Source: Hygrophila difformis
Taxonomy: Eukaryota; Streptophyta; Magnoliopsida; Lamiales; Acanthaceae
Length of the DNA stretch: 64,000 nt
Assembly (NCBI GenBank): GCA_030278955.1
Contig: JAOANR010000004.1
Span: 61,783,686 to 61,847,685, forward strand
Reading direction: 5' to 3'
Position numbers and translations under genes: made by a program. Numbering within the stretch: position 1 is the stretch's first letter; every line of letters starts with the position of its first letter. Positions 46,780 through 57,300 of the stretch are shown here, one piece after another. The notes under the pieces were generated by a model. It saw nothing but the letters and a program-made list of their open reading frames with translations, was not told the origin of the DNA and ran no database searches.

Positions 46780-47540
46780 TGGATCACTACAAGAACTTCC
46801 TCGGGAGAAAGGCTTGGCATATTGGCCCCCTTCTCTTATCCAGCAAAGGCGACAAATCAAAAATTCAACGTGGAAAGAAGTCAGCCATCGACGAGCAGGA
46901 ATGCCTGGCCTGGCTGGATTCCAGGGCGCCTAATTCGGTGGTCTACATATGCCACGGAAGCATGTCCACGTTCACTTCATCACAACTCCGCGAGACAGCA
47001 ATTGGGATCGAGGCATCGGGCCAGGATTTCATTTGGGTAGTGAGGAAGGACGAAAAGCATAGAGATGGTGACAATCAGGGGTCCCTGCCTGAGGGATTCG
47101 AGGAGAGAACGAAAGGGAAAGGGATGATAATTAGGGGATGGGCGCCACAGCTGATGATTCTTCATCACCAGGCAGTGGGGGCTTTCGTGACGCACTGCGG
47201 ATGGAATTCGACCATGGAAGGAATCTGTGCCGGTGTTCCTATGGTGACGTGGCCTGTTTTCGCGGAGCAGTTTTTCAACGAGAAGCTGGTGACGGAGGTG
47301 CTGAAAACAGGAGTGTCCGTGGGTAATAAGCAGTGGCGGAGACTGGAAAGTGAAGGCGTGGGTGGGGAGGCGGTGGCGGAGGCAATCCGGAGCGTGATGG
47401 TGGGCGAAGCAGCCCTGGAAATGGAAAACAGGGCAAAGTATTACCAGGAAATGGGAAGAAAGGCTGTGGAACAAGGCGGATCATCCTACAATAGTTTGAA
47501 TGATTTGATCGAGGGTTTGGCCGCCCATGCCAAAAAATAG
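46113..47540 (+). CDS. UDP-glycosyltransferase, UGT73 type (copy A)
   Basis: 475 residues, single exon, intact. A GT-B fold family-1 enzyme that transfers sugar from a UDP-sugar to a small lipophilic acceptor, in the cytosol. Catalytic His17 lies in AQGHMIP and partner Asp115 in CLISDMFLPW. The 44-residue PSPG donor-binding box spans W343-Q386, with HCGWNS in the middle and a final Gln, which usually goes with UDP-glucose. The SDMFLPWT, FHGTSCF and FAEQFFNEKLVTEVLKTG blocks are typical of the UGT73 family (scopoletin and flavonoid glucosyltransferases are known members). The acceptor cannot be told from sequence. Odd point: YICHGSM where relatives in this cluster have YMCFGS or YICFGS. First of a tandem set. 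Its proximal promoter is squeezed between the ATG and the transposon nest. Confidence 0.93.
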
Positions 47541-47703
47541 GGCACTGTTTGGATCTTACATGAAGTATATGTTCAGTTTATTGGTATGGAGATTTTACAG
47601 CTTAAACATAAATTTTGAAAAAGTATACATGAGATACCTAACCTAGTTATTCACCTAAAAAATAGTACTTCATTTATAAATTTATTTCCTTAGAAAAATT
47701 ATA

Positions 47704-47962
47704 CTACCTCCGTCTCAACATTTTTGTTACAGAGAGTTTTTTTGCACTATTCACTGTTTAACTTTGATTCAAATTTTTAATATAGCTATATAAAAAAAAA
47801 CATAGTTAAGTGAGATCTTATTAGATTCGTCTAATCTTGTAGTTTTAGACAATCAACTTTTTATAATTTTTCGTTGTACACAATTTAAGTTATTAACCGT
47901 TGAAAATATGTCTCGACATACGTGTCGAAGGCCAATGTAACAAAAACAATGAGACGGAGAAG
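47704..47962. mobile_element. Stowaway-type MITE (259 bp)
   Basis: Ends CTACCTCCGTCTCA and, reversed, CTTCTCCGTCTCA, with TA on both sides (47702-47703 and 47963-47964). Confidence 0.75.
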
Positions 47963-48100
47963 TACTAACATAACTTAACGTATGGGAATCACATTCATGT
48001 CCTCCATTTAGTCTTATGGTTATTTCTCTCTTTAGAAAAGATATACTATACTACTAACATAAACGTATGGGTATTACATTCATACACATTGTTAGTCTTA

Positions 48101-48494
48101 GGGCTGTTTATTTGGCTTTTGAAAAAAAGAAGTCAGTAGTAAAAGGAAAAGGAAAGAAGTTGATTTTCAACGGAAACATGTTTGGATGAATTGTATGTAG
48201 AAGAACTTTTAATATATTAAAATTACTAAAATGGACATAAATATTGTGAGGATATTTACAAATTACAATATATTTTATTTCCTTTTTAATGTGTATATTT
48301 TTGTATTTTTATTTCAAAATGAATTCTCCTTTAAAAAAAGTAACCCCTACCTACTTGAAAAAAAATTGAATTTTAACTTTTGCTTCTCATTTTCCATTAA
48401 AAAAAATCAAAACAAATAATTAAAAAAATTCAAAAGGACTTTTAGGTGAAACAAAATTCAAAAAAAGAAAAAATAACCCAAAACAAACATACTC
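48101..48494. mobile_element. MITE, TTA-flanked (394 bp)
   Basis: Starts GGGCTGTTTATTTGG; right end reversed GAGTATGTTTGTTTTGGG. TTA at 48098-48100 and 48495-48497. The interior aligns along its length with the element at 60547-61004, so both belong to one family, probably PIF/Harbinger-derived. Confidence 0.78.
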
Positions 48495-48849
48495 TTATAG
48501 TTATAATATATTAAATCTCCAAGTGGCGTACATATTTGATACAACAATTTTATACTATTACCATATAGCAACTCAATTAGCCTGTAATTATTGGGTAATT
48601 AACGTCATGGGTGACATAGAGGAAGTGCTGTGACAGGCTAATTAACAGCTTCAATTGACCATGCATTTAACGTTTTCCCATCTTCATTTCGGATCAACTG
48701 CCTGTCAGCCTGTCTGTTTGTCTGTCTGTCGCCCTGCTAATATACTCACTACTCAGTCTCTCCCCCACCTACATTTCACATTTCCTGGTTTCGAACAGTC
48801 AAAGCTTCCATTCAAATCTCCTGCAGGCATAAACCACATTTTGAAAAAA

Positions 48850-49757
48850 ATGGAACAGCAGCTACACATTGTATTTGTTTCCATTCATGGCTCATGGCCA
48901 CATGATCCCTATGTTGGACATGGCCAAGATGTTCATTTCCAGGGGCCTTAAAGCAACCATCATCACCACCACCGCGCCTTCTGTTGACCCTGTAATCAGG
49001 ACCAGGCAATCCGGCCTGGATGTCGGCTTGAGCACACTCAAATTCCCACCCGAGGGATCTTCTCTGCCCGACAACATCGCCAGCCTTGATCAAGTTACCA
49101 GTTATGATATGTTTGCCCAGTTCATGGAGGCCACGGAAATGCTCCACGAACCTGTCCAGACACTCCTCCAGGACCTTAGTCCTAACTGTCTTATTTCCGA
49201 TATGTACTTGCCCTGGACGCTGGAATCCGCAGATAAATTAGGAATCCCCAGATTGGTCTTCCATGGGAGCTGCTCCCTTTCTGTGTGTATTGGTCAACAG
49301 ATGCATATTCATAAGCCTTACAAGAATTTGAAATCCGATGATGACCTATTTGTTGTGCCTGGGCTGCCACATGAGTTCAAGTTTGCGGGGACACAGGTGT
49401 CTCCGTTTGAAAAAACTGAAGAGAAAAATGCAAGTGCACAATTGGTGGAGAAAGCGTTCGCTTCCCATGATGCAAGCTATGGAGTTGCGGTGAACAGCTT
49501 CTATGAGCTCGAACCGGATTATGTTGAATACGAGAAGGTGGTGAAGGGAAGAAGGGTATGGAACATAGGCCCCTTTCTGTTATGCAACAATGGAGACGAA
49601 TCAAAAGGACAAAGAGGTAAGAAACCAAGCATCGATGAGCATGAATGCTTGGCCTGGCTCGACTCCAAGAAGCCTAATTCAGTCGTATACATGTGCTTCG
49701 GAAGCACAGCAAACTTCAGTCCAGCGCAGTTGCACGAAATGGCAATTGGGCACGAAA
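48850..49757 (+). pseudogene. UGT73-type pseudogene (copy B), frameshifted and 3'-truncated
   Basis: The original ATG at 48850 (MEQQLHIVF) runs out of frame after about nine codons because of one extra base near 48870. The frame that continues (from 48869: MYLFPFMAHGHMIP) matches UGT-C closely up to about 49757 (HEMAIG), including the catalytic His and SDMYLPWTLES. There homology stops abruptly in unrelated AT-rich sequence, before the PSPG donor-binding box. Without the sugar-donor half it cannot be an active enzyme. A message starting at the second ATG would give a truncated protein of about 339 residues with an unrelated tail. Its sequence is close to copies C and D, so it arose by recent tandem duplication. 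Confidence 0.88.
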
Positions 49758-50561
49758 TGTGTTCTGTTCAGTTCAGTTCACTGACGGGGAAGTCCCAGTA
49801 TCTGTACGAGTATGAGACTTTCTTACATTTTTATATAATCGCAGTATTAGTTATAGTTAACGATGGGCATTCATTAAATGAAGTATGAGACTTGCGGGCT
49901 GTACGTAGTCTTTTCCTCGAGACAAAATTAAAATTTATTAAATCAAATACTATACAGTATACACGTCCTCTCCTGGCAAGACTATACCTTGAAGACTCTA
50001 AAGGAGTAAAGTCTAAACATTGTCCTCTCCCAAGCCGATTTTATTGAATCACTTGTTATTTGTTATATACCATCTTTTCTATATAAAAATTAAAGTAAAA
50101 AGTATGAGGTGATTTGAAAAACAATATTATTTTTTATTTTATTTTTTTCCCTTTCGTTTCTTGTTTATGAAGAAAGGGCATAGAGCGGACGAGAAGTGCA
50201 AGTGTTGCGATGAAATTGGTATTCCTTGTAGTAGTATTTTAATTAGTGGGAAAGGAGGAATCCAACTTGAAATGTATTCTTGAGACTTGAGAGGACCCGA
50301 TAATTTTTTTTAAACAATATAAGTAACAACTTGAGACGGCCTAATTTCATGTCATGGGTGACATAGGAATTGATGTTAACACTGATGCCTCTTGACCATG
50401 TAATTTTCTCCAATGCCCATGTTCATTTTTGAATCTACTGACTGACAGTCTGTCATCTTGCTACACGCCAATTAACACATCGGAGCAACAGTCAAGCTTC
50501 CCAGCAATTTCCTGGAATAAAAATTCAGTCTTCAATTTCATTATCTCTCCCCCTCTCTTTC
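49758..50561. other. Spacer and upstream region of UGT-C
   Basis: AT-rich spacer after the break in pseudogene B; no trace of the missing 3' half was found. It ends in the promoter of UGT-C. Confidence 0.5.
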
Positions 50562-50570
50562 TATATATAG
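50562..50570 (+). promoter_or_regulatory. TATA box of UGT-C
   Basis: TATATATAG, about 95 bases before the ATG at 50662. Confidence 0.6.
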
Positions 50571-50661
50571 AAGTATAAAGGCAGAGCACACCTCACTCGG
50601 CACTCGCATCAGCGTCTCATCACACAATATACTTACTTGCTATAGAAAACAAGATCCTGAG

Positions 50662-52110
50662 ATGGAAGAACAGCTACATATTGTAATGTTTCCAGTCATG
50701 GCTCATGGCCACATGATCCCTATGGTGGAAATGGCCAAGATGTTCATTTCCAGGGGCCTTAGAGCAACCATTATCACCACCGCGCCGTTTGCTGACCCTG
50801 TAAACAGGGCCAGGCAATCCGGCCTGGATATCGGCTTGAGCACACTCAAATTCCCACCTGACGGATCTTCTTTGCCTGACAACGTTGCCAGCCTCGATCA
50901 AGTTGTTGGTCCTCAAATGTTTGCCCAGTTCATCGAGTCCGCGGAAATGCTCCAAGAACCATTCCAGAAACTCCTCCACGACCTGAGACCCAACTGTCTT
51001 ATTTCCGACATGTTCTGGCCGTGGACAGTGGACTCCGCAGACAAATTAGGGATTCCCAGATTGGTCTTCCATGGGAGTTGCTCCTTCTCCATGTGTCTTG
51101 CTGAACAGATGCATGTTCATAAGCCTTACAAGAATTTGGAATCTGATGATGAGCTTTTTGTTGTGCCTGGGCTGCCACACGAGTTCAAGTTTGCACTGAC
51201 ACAGGTGTCACCTTATGAAAAAACTGAAGAGAAAACTGCAATTACAGAATTGCTGGAGAAAGCGTTCGCATCAATGGAGGCAAGCTACGGAGTTGTTATG
51301 AACAGCTTCTATGAGCTGGAACCGGATTATGTTGAATACGACAGGAACGTGAAGGGAACAAGGGCATGGCACATAGGCCCCCTTCTGTTATGCAATAATG
51401 GAAACGAATCGAAAGCTCAAAGAGGTAAGAAATCAGCCATCGATGAGCACGAATGCTTGGCCTGGCTCGACTCCAAGAAGCCTAATTCAGTCGTATACAT
51501 GTGCTTCGGAAGCACAGCAACCTTCAGCCCAGCACAGTTACACGAAATGGCAGTTGGGCTCGAGGCCTCCAACCAAGCATTCATTTGGGCTGTGAGGAGG
51601 AGAGGGAGAAACCAAGAGGAGGACAATGAAGATTGGATGCCCCAAGGATTCGAGGAGAGAATGAAAGGGAAAGGACTCATCATCAGGGGATGGGCTCCCC
51701 AGCTCATGATTCTTGATCATCCGGCCGTGGGGGGGTTTGTGACCCACTGCGGATGGAATTCAACCCTAGAAGGGATTTGTGCCGGGGTTCCAATGGTGAC
51801 ATGGCCTGTTTTTGCTGAGCAGTTTTTCAATGAGAAACTGGTGACAGAGATCTTAAAAACTGGTGTATCTGTCGGGAACAGGAATTGGTGTAGATATGAA
51901 AGTGATGGCGTGCCCAGCGAGTCATTGGCAAAGGCAGTAAAGAGCATCATGGTGGGAGAAGCAGCCATGGAAATGAGAAGCAGGGCAAAGAATTACCAGG
52001 AAATGGCAAGGAAGGCAGTTCAAGAAGGAGGATCATCATATAATAATTTGGATGCTTTAATACAAGAACTGAGTGTGTATCAGCCTCCCGAGAAACAAGG
52101 CATACACTGA
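50662..52110 (+). CDS. UDP-glycosyltransferase, UGT73 type (copy C)
   Basis: 482 residues, single exon, intact. Catalytic His17 in AHGHMIP, Asp116 in CLISDMFWPW, PSPG box W344-Q387 with HCGWNS and a terminal Gln. It is very similar to UGT-D along its whole length and clearly nearer to D and pseudogene B than to A. Differences from D cluster in the acceptor-facing N-terminal half (about residues 85-110 and 195-225), which could change substrate choice. Expected role is glucosylation of a phenolic or similar small molecule in the cytosol; the true acceptor is unknown. The start is the first ATG after the TATA box and aligns with the other copies. Confidence 0.93.
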   Translation: MEEQLHIVMFPVMAHGHMIPMVEMAKMFISRGLRATIITTAPFADPVNRARQSGLDIGLSTLKFPPDGSSLPDNVASLDQVVGPQMFAQFIESAEMLQEPFQKLLHDLRPNCLISDMFWPWTVDSADKLGIPRLVFHGSCSFSMCLAEQMHVHKPYKNLESDDELFVVPGLPHEFKFALTQVSPYEKTEEKTAITELLEKAFASMEASYGVVMNSFYELEPDYVEYDRNVKGTRAWHIGPLLLCNNGNESKAQRGKKSAIDEHECLAWLDSKKPNSVVYMCFGSTATFSPAQLHEMAVGLEASNQAFIWAVRRRGRNQEEDNEDWMPQGFEERMKGKGLIIRGWAPQLMILDHPAVGGFVTHCGWNSTLEGICAGVPMVTWPVFAEQFFNEKLVTEILKTGVSVGNRNWCRYESDGVPSESLAKAVKSIMVGEAAMEMRSRAKNYQEMARKAVQEGGSSYNNLDALIQELSVYQPPEKQGIH

Positions 52111-53008
52111 GATGATGCCTGGTTAATGGGATAGCCAAATTCATTGTACCATATTTATCCATAATGTTTGTTGAGCACAATCTGTTTTCCAATATTGCAC
52201 ACTGCATAATAATAGGGATGTTCTAAACAGCGATTTCAGATTCGCTATGATTCTCACACATGTATCAATGAATCCCTTAGTATTTATCAAAAGTCAAACC
52301 AAAAGTCAGAGTCAAATTTGTAATAGAAATATCAAATCGGTGCATACTCAATGCAACTACATATAATTAAATAAAGTTTGGATTGTTATCCCAAGATATA
52401 TAGGCTGGATTGGCCAACTTGGATAAATATATACGTATGCATTGTTTCGTTTTTGTTTTTCCGCTGCATTGTACCACTAAACAACTCTGTGTTATTCAAT
52501 TAATAAGCCTACAACTTATAAGCGGTATAAGTGTAGGATACTTGATCAAGAGAGATCCCTAGCTAGCCATGATGGCAAACAAAGAAGGTTCTTTCATTGT
52601 TCCACCACACTTACTGGACTTTATTATTATTATACCTAGAGATGAAAAGGATGAGGGCATTGTGAAAGAAAATGTAGAGCAATGAAAGCAGTTGATTCAT
52701 ATATGTGATGGGATTCTTCTCCCTAATGCTTTTACGAGATTTGATTAGATTCAGGTATTAGAGCCAAGCCAAGGGCCTCGTGTTCGAGTCCCATTGCCCC
52801 CGTTTGTATTTGTAAGCCTTATTTTTATGTGTACTTGTAGGCTTTGGTTCACTAACAGAAGAAATTCACACAGAGCAAAATGAGGAAACTGAATTTACTT
52901 TCTACATCAGAAAAAATGAGGGTAGTGTACTTAAATAAGGTGACTAGGGCACAACATATGACAAAAGTAAGTAAGTAGCACTTTTTAAGTTTTAACAAAA
53001 AACACTAA
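52111..53008. other. Spacer after UGT-C
   Basis: 3' UTR, then AT-rich DNA without a gene. A short stretch near 52750-52800 has a GTTCGAGTCCC box but no supportable tRNA or SINE. Confidence 0.5.
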
Positions 53009-53762
53009 CGGTGCGTTTGGTTGGAGGGATCTTAGATTACCAGTGGGAATGTGATTGCTGGGAATGTAAGATTACTGGGAATATGAGATTGCTGGGAATC
53101 TTATTTTTTGATGTTTTAAGATTATTGCGTTTGGTTAGATTGAGAATTTCAGATTTCTAGTTCTAATTAATTTACCATAATGTCCCTGAATTTCAATTGA
53201 ACAAATGTTATAAATATGTCATTTTGCTACACAATAAAAATATTTAAGCCGATTTATTTTTTAAAATATTGAAAATTCTTTATATGTAATTTATCGTGTG
53301 ATAGTTACTTATTTAATATGAGAATATATTAAAATATAAGAATATATAAAAATATAAAAATATATATTAAAATATGAGTACATATATATTTAAAAAATAT
53401 ATTTAAATAATTTAAAATTTTCAATTTATTTTTTAAAATTAAATTTCATATATTTATCATTTTTTAGAATACAAAAATCTAAATTTATAAAATAAAATAA
53501 GTATAAAAAGTGAGGGTATAAAAGTCAAATTAATATAAAAGTAGGTAAAGTGGAGGTGGTAATCTAAGATTACCTGCCTTCCAGGTGGAAATGTGATTCC
53601 CACCTATGGGAATGTGATTCCCACATAAAACACCCAACATTCCCACCTCGGTGGGAATGTGAGATTCCCACATGAAACATGCCCGAACCAAACATGGGCA
53701 TGTTGCATTCCCTACCTAAGATTCCCAGTGAGAATCTCAGATACCCCGAACCAAACGCCCCG
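53009..53762. mobile_element. MITE, uninterrupted copy of the one split at 17626/46012 (754 bp)
   Basis: Same ends (CGGTGCGTTTGGTT and, reversed, CGGGGCGTTTGGTT) with a TAA duplication (53006-53008 and 53763-53765). Across the copia insertion point it reads AAAAGTCAAATTA without interruption. It has a small extra repeat of a GGGAATGTGATTCCCAC segment near 53585-53625. Confidence 0.87.
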
Positions 53763-53892
53763 TAAGAGCAATTTTAATGAATGAGTATCGGTTTGCCAAT
53801 CCGTCAACTAATTCCCCCTTTCTTGACAGCATTAGTTCCGTATCTCCACAGCGTTTGAAAATTCCATTATTTCTTGACCGATGAGGAGAGAG

Positions 53893-54065
53893 CCGCAGTG
53901 TCCGGAAATTCCAAAGCATTGAGCACCATTTTCAATGGTGTAGGAGATGAGCAATTCAAACTCACATGAGACTGCCAAAGATGTGTCGGACACATTTGCT
54001 AGAGCTCATGATGGATCAACACTTGTTCGGAAGGCAAAACTAAATCAAATAAGGAGTAGCCTGAT
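53893..54065 (+). pseudogene. Fossil fragment of a Sirevirus-like gag
   Basis: Translation with one frameshift gives SGNSKALSTIFNGVGDEQFKL, stop, then AKDVSDTFARAHDGSTLVRK. This aligns with the gag of the intact copia element (NSKALNAIFNGVTEDQYKL, then YDAWEVLVNSHEGMASVRSS). No LTR was found nearby. Confidence 0.65.
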
Positions 54066-55077
54066 GGGCTGAGGATGGTATAGAAAAATCAGTGGCTGAC
54101 TGGGGGTGTTGACGAGACGAGTCGAGTCGAGTTCGAGTAGTGGGGTACTCGAGCTCGACTCGTCGACTAATCAATCTTATTCGTTAATCAATCTTATTGC
54201 TAACTATCATGTACAAGTCTGTGACCTAAAGAATCAAAACAAGGAGTTACCAATACTCAATGTTCTTATTAGAAAAAATAAATGAACCTTAAAACACATT
54301 GATGGTTCAAATTCATCCTCATATTGACTCCATATCAATGGGCGAACCAAGCACTCTTTTGTTACAACGTGATCAGGTCGAAACATATGTTCCAAAAAAA
54401 ACATAGGTCTATCAGAACTCCAAATGTTTTCTTTTATCTTTTTCATGAAGACAGAACCCCAATCCAAATGAGTAGATAATCACCAACTATATGTATCCTG
54501 GAAAATTTAAAGAGATAATTAATAAATAATAGATAAATAGGAGTAAAATTTTATCTTTGTGCTATCATCTAGAAACCCCATGGTAGTGTTCTATATGAAC
54601 TTTGAATTATCGATACGTGTCAGCATCAAGTGGGCAATAATTAATAGTAGTGGGAAATTGAGGAAGCAAATTGAGAAACAACTTGAGCTTTACTACGAGG
54701 AATATTCACTTTTGAGATTGATTAATTAATCTCAATAAATGATGAATTAATTCATCCGTATCTCTTACTGCCCAGTGTAGAGGGAGACCCACTGACAACG
54801 TTTAGCGTCTTTGACAAAGTCAATCTGACCCCGACAATGCCAGGCAGTCCATTTCATACGTAAGCGACTACCTCAGCAATTTGCCAATTAACATAGATTT
54901 TCATTAGTATACTACACTCGCCATGCTCTTTTTAGGATCGCCTGTCTGCCAAACCTTCTAGAAACTAAGAGCAGTAGTGAGCAAGAAATTGCGAGCATAT
55001 CATTTCATTTAATATTTTAATCCCTGTCTTGCCATTTTTCTAGGATAGCAAAACCACCTTCCCCACCTCAGCATGCC
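54066..55077. other. Spacer before UGT-D
   Basis: Contains a GAGTCGAGTCGAG-rich, partly palindromic patch near 54113-54172, probably a transposon remnant, and otherwise AT-rich DNA. An open minus-strand frame (54467-54234) has no recognisable product. Confidence 0.45.
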
Positions 55078-55085
55078 TATATATC
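55078..55085 (+). promoter_or_regulatory. TATA box of UGT-D
   Basis: CTATATAT, about 90 bases before the ATG at 55173. Confidence 0.55.
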
Positions 55086-55172
55086 ACCCCTCGCTGTGGG
55101 CTCATTTCGTCATCTCATTACACAATAGTCTTATCAGATTCCCTACATTTCCTACAATTACCAGATTCTGAA

Positions 55173-56612
55173 ATGGGACAGCTACATATTGTCTTGTTTC
55201 CATTCTTGGCTCATGGCCATATGATCCCTACAGTGGACATGGCCAAGATGTTCATTTCTAGGGGCCTTAGGGCAACTATCATTGCAACTGCGCCATTTGC
55301 CAACCCCATAAAGAGGGCGAGGCAATCCGGCCTGGATATCGGTTTGAGCACCATCAAGTTCCCGCCAAAGGGATCCTCGTTGCCGGACAACATCACCAGT
55401 CTGGATCAAGTAACTAGTCCTGATATGTTATCCAACTTCCTTGAGGCCATGGAGCTACTCCAAGAACCAGTTGAGAGACTCCTCCGGGAACTGAATCCTA
55501 ATTGCCTTGTTTCCGACATGTTCCTGCCATGGACAGTGCATTCCGCAGACAAATTAGGGATTCCTAGATTGGTCTTCCATGGCACCAGCTGTTTTTCACT
55601 GTGTGTCTCTGAACAGATGCATATTCATAAGCCTTACAAGAATGTGGAATCTGATTCTGAGCTTTTCGTTGTGCCTGGTCTGCCAGATCAACTCGAGTTT
55701 ACAAGGACGCAGGTGTCCCCGCATGAAAAAGAGGAAATGAAAACACCATTAACAGAATTGCTGGGGCAAATGAGGGCTTCCATGGAAATAAGCTATGGAG
55801 TTGTCATCAACAGCTTCTACGAGCTCGAATCGGCTTACGCTGAATATTACCGGAATGTGGTGGGAAGAAGGGCTTGGCATATTGGCCCCCTTCTTTTATG
55901 CAAGGAAGGAAACGAATCAAAGGCACAAAGAGGGAAGGAATCAGATATTGATGAGCATGAATGCTTGGCTTGGCTTGACTCCAAGAAGCCTAATTCTGTT
56001 GTGTACATATGCTTTGGAAGCATGGTGACCTTCAGTCCAGCACAGCTACACGAAACAGCAGTCGGGCTTGAGGCCTCGGGCCAAAGTTTCATTTGGGTTG
56101 TGAGGAAAGGGAGAAACCAAGAGGAGAAGGAAGATTGGATGCCTCAAGGATTTGAGGAGAGAATGGAAGGGAAAGGACTCATCATCAGGGGATGGGCCCC
56201 CCAGCTGATGATTCTTGATCATCCCGCAGTGGGGGCTTTCGTGACCCACTGTGGATGGAATTCGACCCTTGAAGGGATCTGTGTAGGGGTTCCTATGGTG
56301 ACATGGCCTGTTTTTGCCGAGCAGTTTTTCAATGAAAAACTGGTGACAGAGATCTTGAAAACTGGTGTATCTGTAGGGAATAAGAACTGGCAGAGAGCTG
56401 AGAGTGAAGGCGTGCCCAGAGAAGCAGTGGCAAAGACAGTAAAGAGCATCATGGTGGGAGAGGCAGCCATGGAAATGAGAAGCAGAGCAAAGAAGTACAA
56501 AAAAATGGCAAGGAAAGCAGTTGAAGGAGGAGGATCATCCTACAACAATTTGGATGCGTTAATACAAGAATTGAGTATCTATCGGGCTCCTAACAAACAG
56601 GGCATAAACTAG
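55173..56612 (+). CDS. UDP-glycosyltransferase, UGT73 type (copy D)
   Basis: 479 residues, single exon, intact. Catalytic His16 in AHGHMIP, Asp115 in CLVSDMFLPW, PSPG box W341-Q384 ending in Gln. It shares with C the C-terminal block SIMVGEAAMEMRSRAKK and the Ser-Ser-Tyr-Asn-Asn-Leu tail motif. The N-terminus is one residue shorter (MGQLHIV). As with the other copies, UGT73 enzymes use UDP-glucose on phenolics and related acceptors; no acceptor can be named here. Upstream is its own TATA region; downstream a C-terminal scrap of another copy (57136-57300) marks a former fifth gene. Confidence 0.93.
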   Translation: MGQLHIVLFPFLAHGHMIPTVDMAKMFISRGLRATIIATAPFANPIKRARQSGLDIGLSTIKFPPKGSSLPDNITSLDQVTSPDMLSNFLEAMELLQEPVERLLRELNPNCLVSDMFLPWTVHSADKLGIPRLVFHGTSCFSLCVSEQMHIHKPYKNVESDSELFVVPGLPDQLEFTRTQVSPHEKEEMKTPLTELLGQMRASMEISYGVVINSFYELESAYAEYYRNVVGRRAWHIGPLLLCKEGNESKAQRGKESDIDEHECLAWLDSKKPNSVVYICFGSMVTFSPAQLHETAVGLEASGQSFIWVVRKGRNQEEKEDWMPQGFEERMEGKGLIIRGWAPQLMILDHPAVGAFVTHCGWNSTLEGICVGVPMVTWPVFAEQFFNEKLVTEILKTGVSVGNKNWQRAESEGVPREAVAKTVKSIMVGEAAMEMRSRAKKYKKMARKAVEGGGSSYNNLDALIQELSIYRAPNKQGIN

Positions 56613-57135
56613 AACGATGTCAGGTCGATGGCATAGACAAACGTTTCCTGCTGTGTTCTTTATTTATCGTTAGTAAAAGAAACGTTTTCCAATATTTTCC
56701 ACCAGAATAGATTCTAAAAGGAATAGGGCGAGTCCTACTCTTCCATCTTCATTCAATTTAGAAAGTAAAAACAGGACCCACATTAATTCAGATTCTTATC
56801 ATTTATAACTAGGCTCTGACTGTCTATGATTCCTACACACGTATCAATCCATTGTCATCCTAGTGGATCCAAAAACCAAAGTCAAAAGCATGAGTAGAAA
56901 ATTAAATGATAGCAATGTCGGGGAGTTGGCAACTTGCCTTGTTTTCAGTCCCTTTGAATGCCTGCCCGTGAGTGTTATAGGGTGAAGCCAAATGTCCTCT
57001 TCTCATTTCCAACCATCAATCTCCATTGCCATGACAGTTATAGGCATTTTATGCTATCTTGTGGAAACTTTTGGTGAGAGTACGATGACAACAGGCACTG
57101 TGCCAATTACCATGAGGAACAGCTGTGTGACATGG
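56613..57135. other. Spacer between UGT-D and scrap E
   Basis: 3' UTR of UGT-D followed by DNA without a recognisable gene. The part before the scrap does not align with UGT coding sequence by eye. Confidence 0.45.
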
Positions 57136-57300
57136 GGGAAAGAAGCAGTGGCCAAGGCAGTACAGAGCATCATGGTGGGAGAAGCAACCACGGAAATGAG
57201 AAACAGGGCAAAGAATTAAAGTGAAATGGCATGAAAGGTAATTGAACCAGGTGTATCATCCTACCACAACATGAACGCCTAGATACAAAATTGATTGTCC
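57136..57300 (+). pseudogene. UGT73-type C-terminal remnant (copy E)
   Basis: Matches the last 55 or so codons of UGT-C and D: KEAVAKAVQSIMVGEATTEM, then RNRAKN and a stop, then out-of-frame traces of the Ser-Ser-Tyr-Asn and final DALIQ motifs. No PSPG box or N-terminal domain remains. Confidence 0.82.

Larger units (their letters stand above)
47541..48849. other. Spacer between UGT-A and pseudogene B
   Basis: Holds a Stowaway MITE (47704-47962) and a TTA-flanked MITE (48101-48494). The last 200 bases look like a former UGT promoter (TAATATAC near 48738). No gene was seen. Confidence 0.6.

Noticed and set aside
52740..52805. tRNA or SINE-like B box (GTTCGAGTCCC)
   Set aside because: No matching A box, acceptor stem or A-rich tail could be supported.
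54234..54467. 77-codon minus-strand frame
   Set aside because: No recognisable motif, AT-rich surroundings, next to transposon debris.
56992..57219. 75-codon frame treated as a small gene
   Set aside because: Its 3' half is the C-terminal scrap of a UGT; the 5' half is unrelated sequence in frame by chance.
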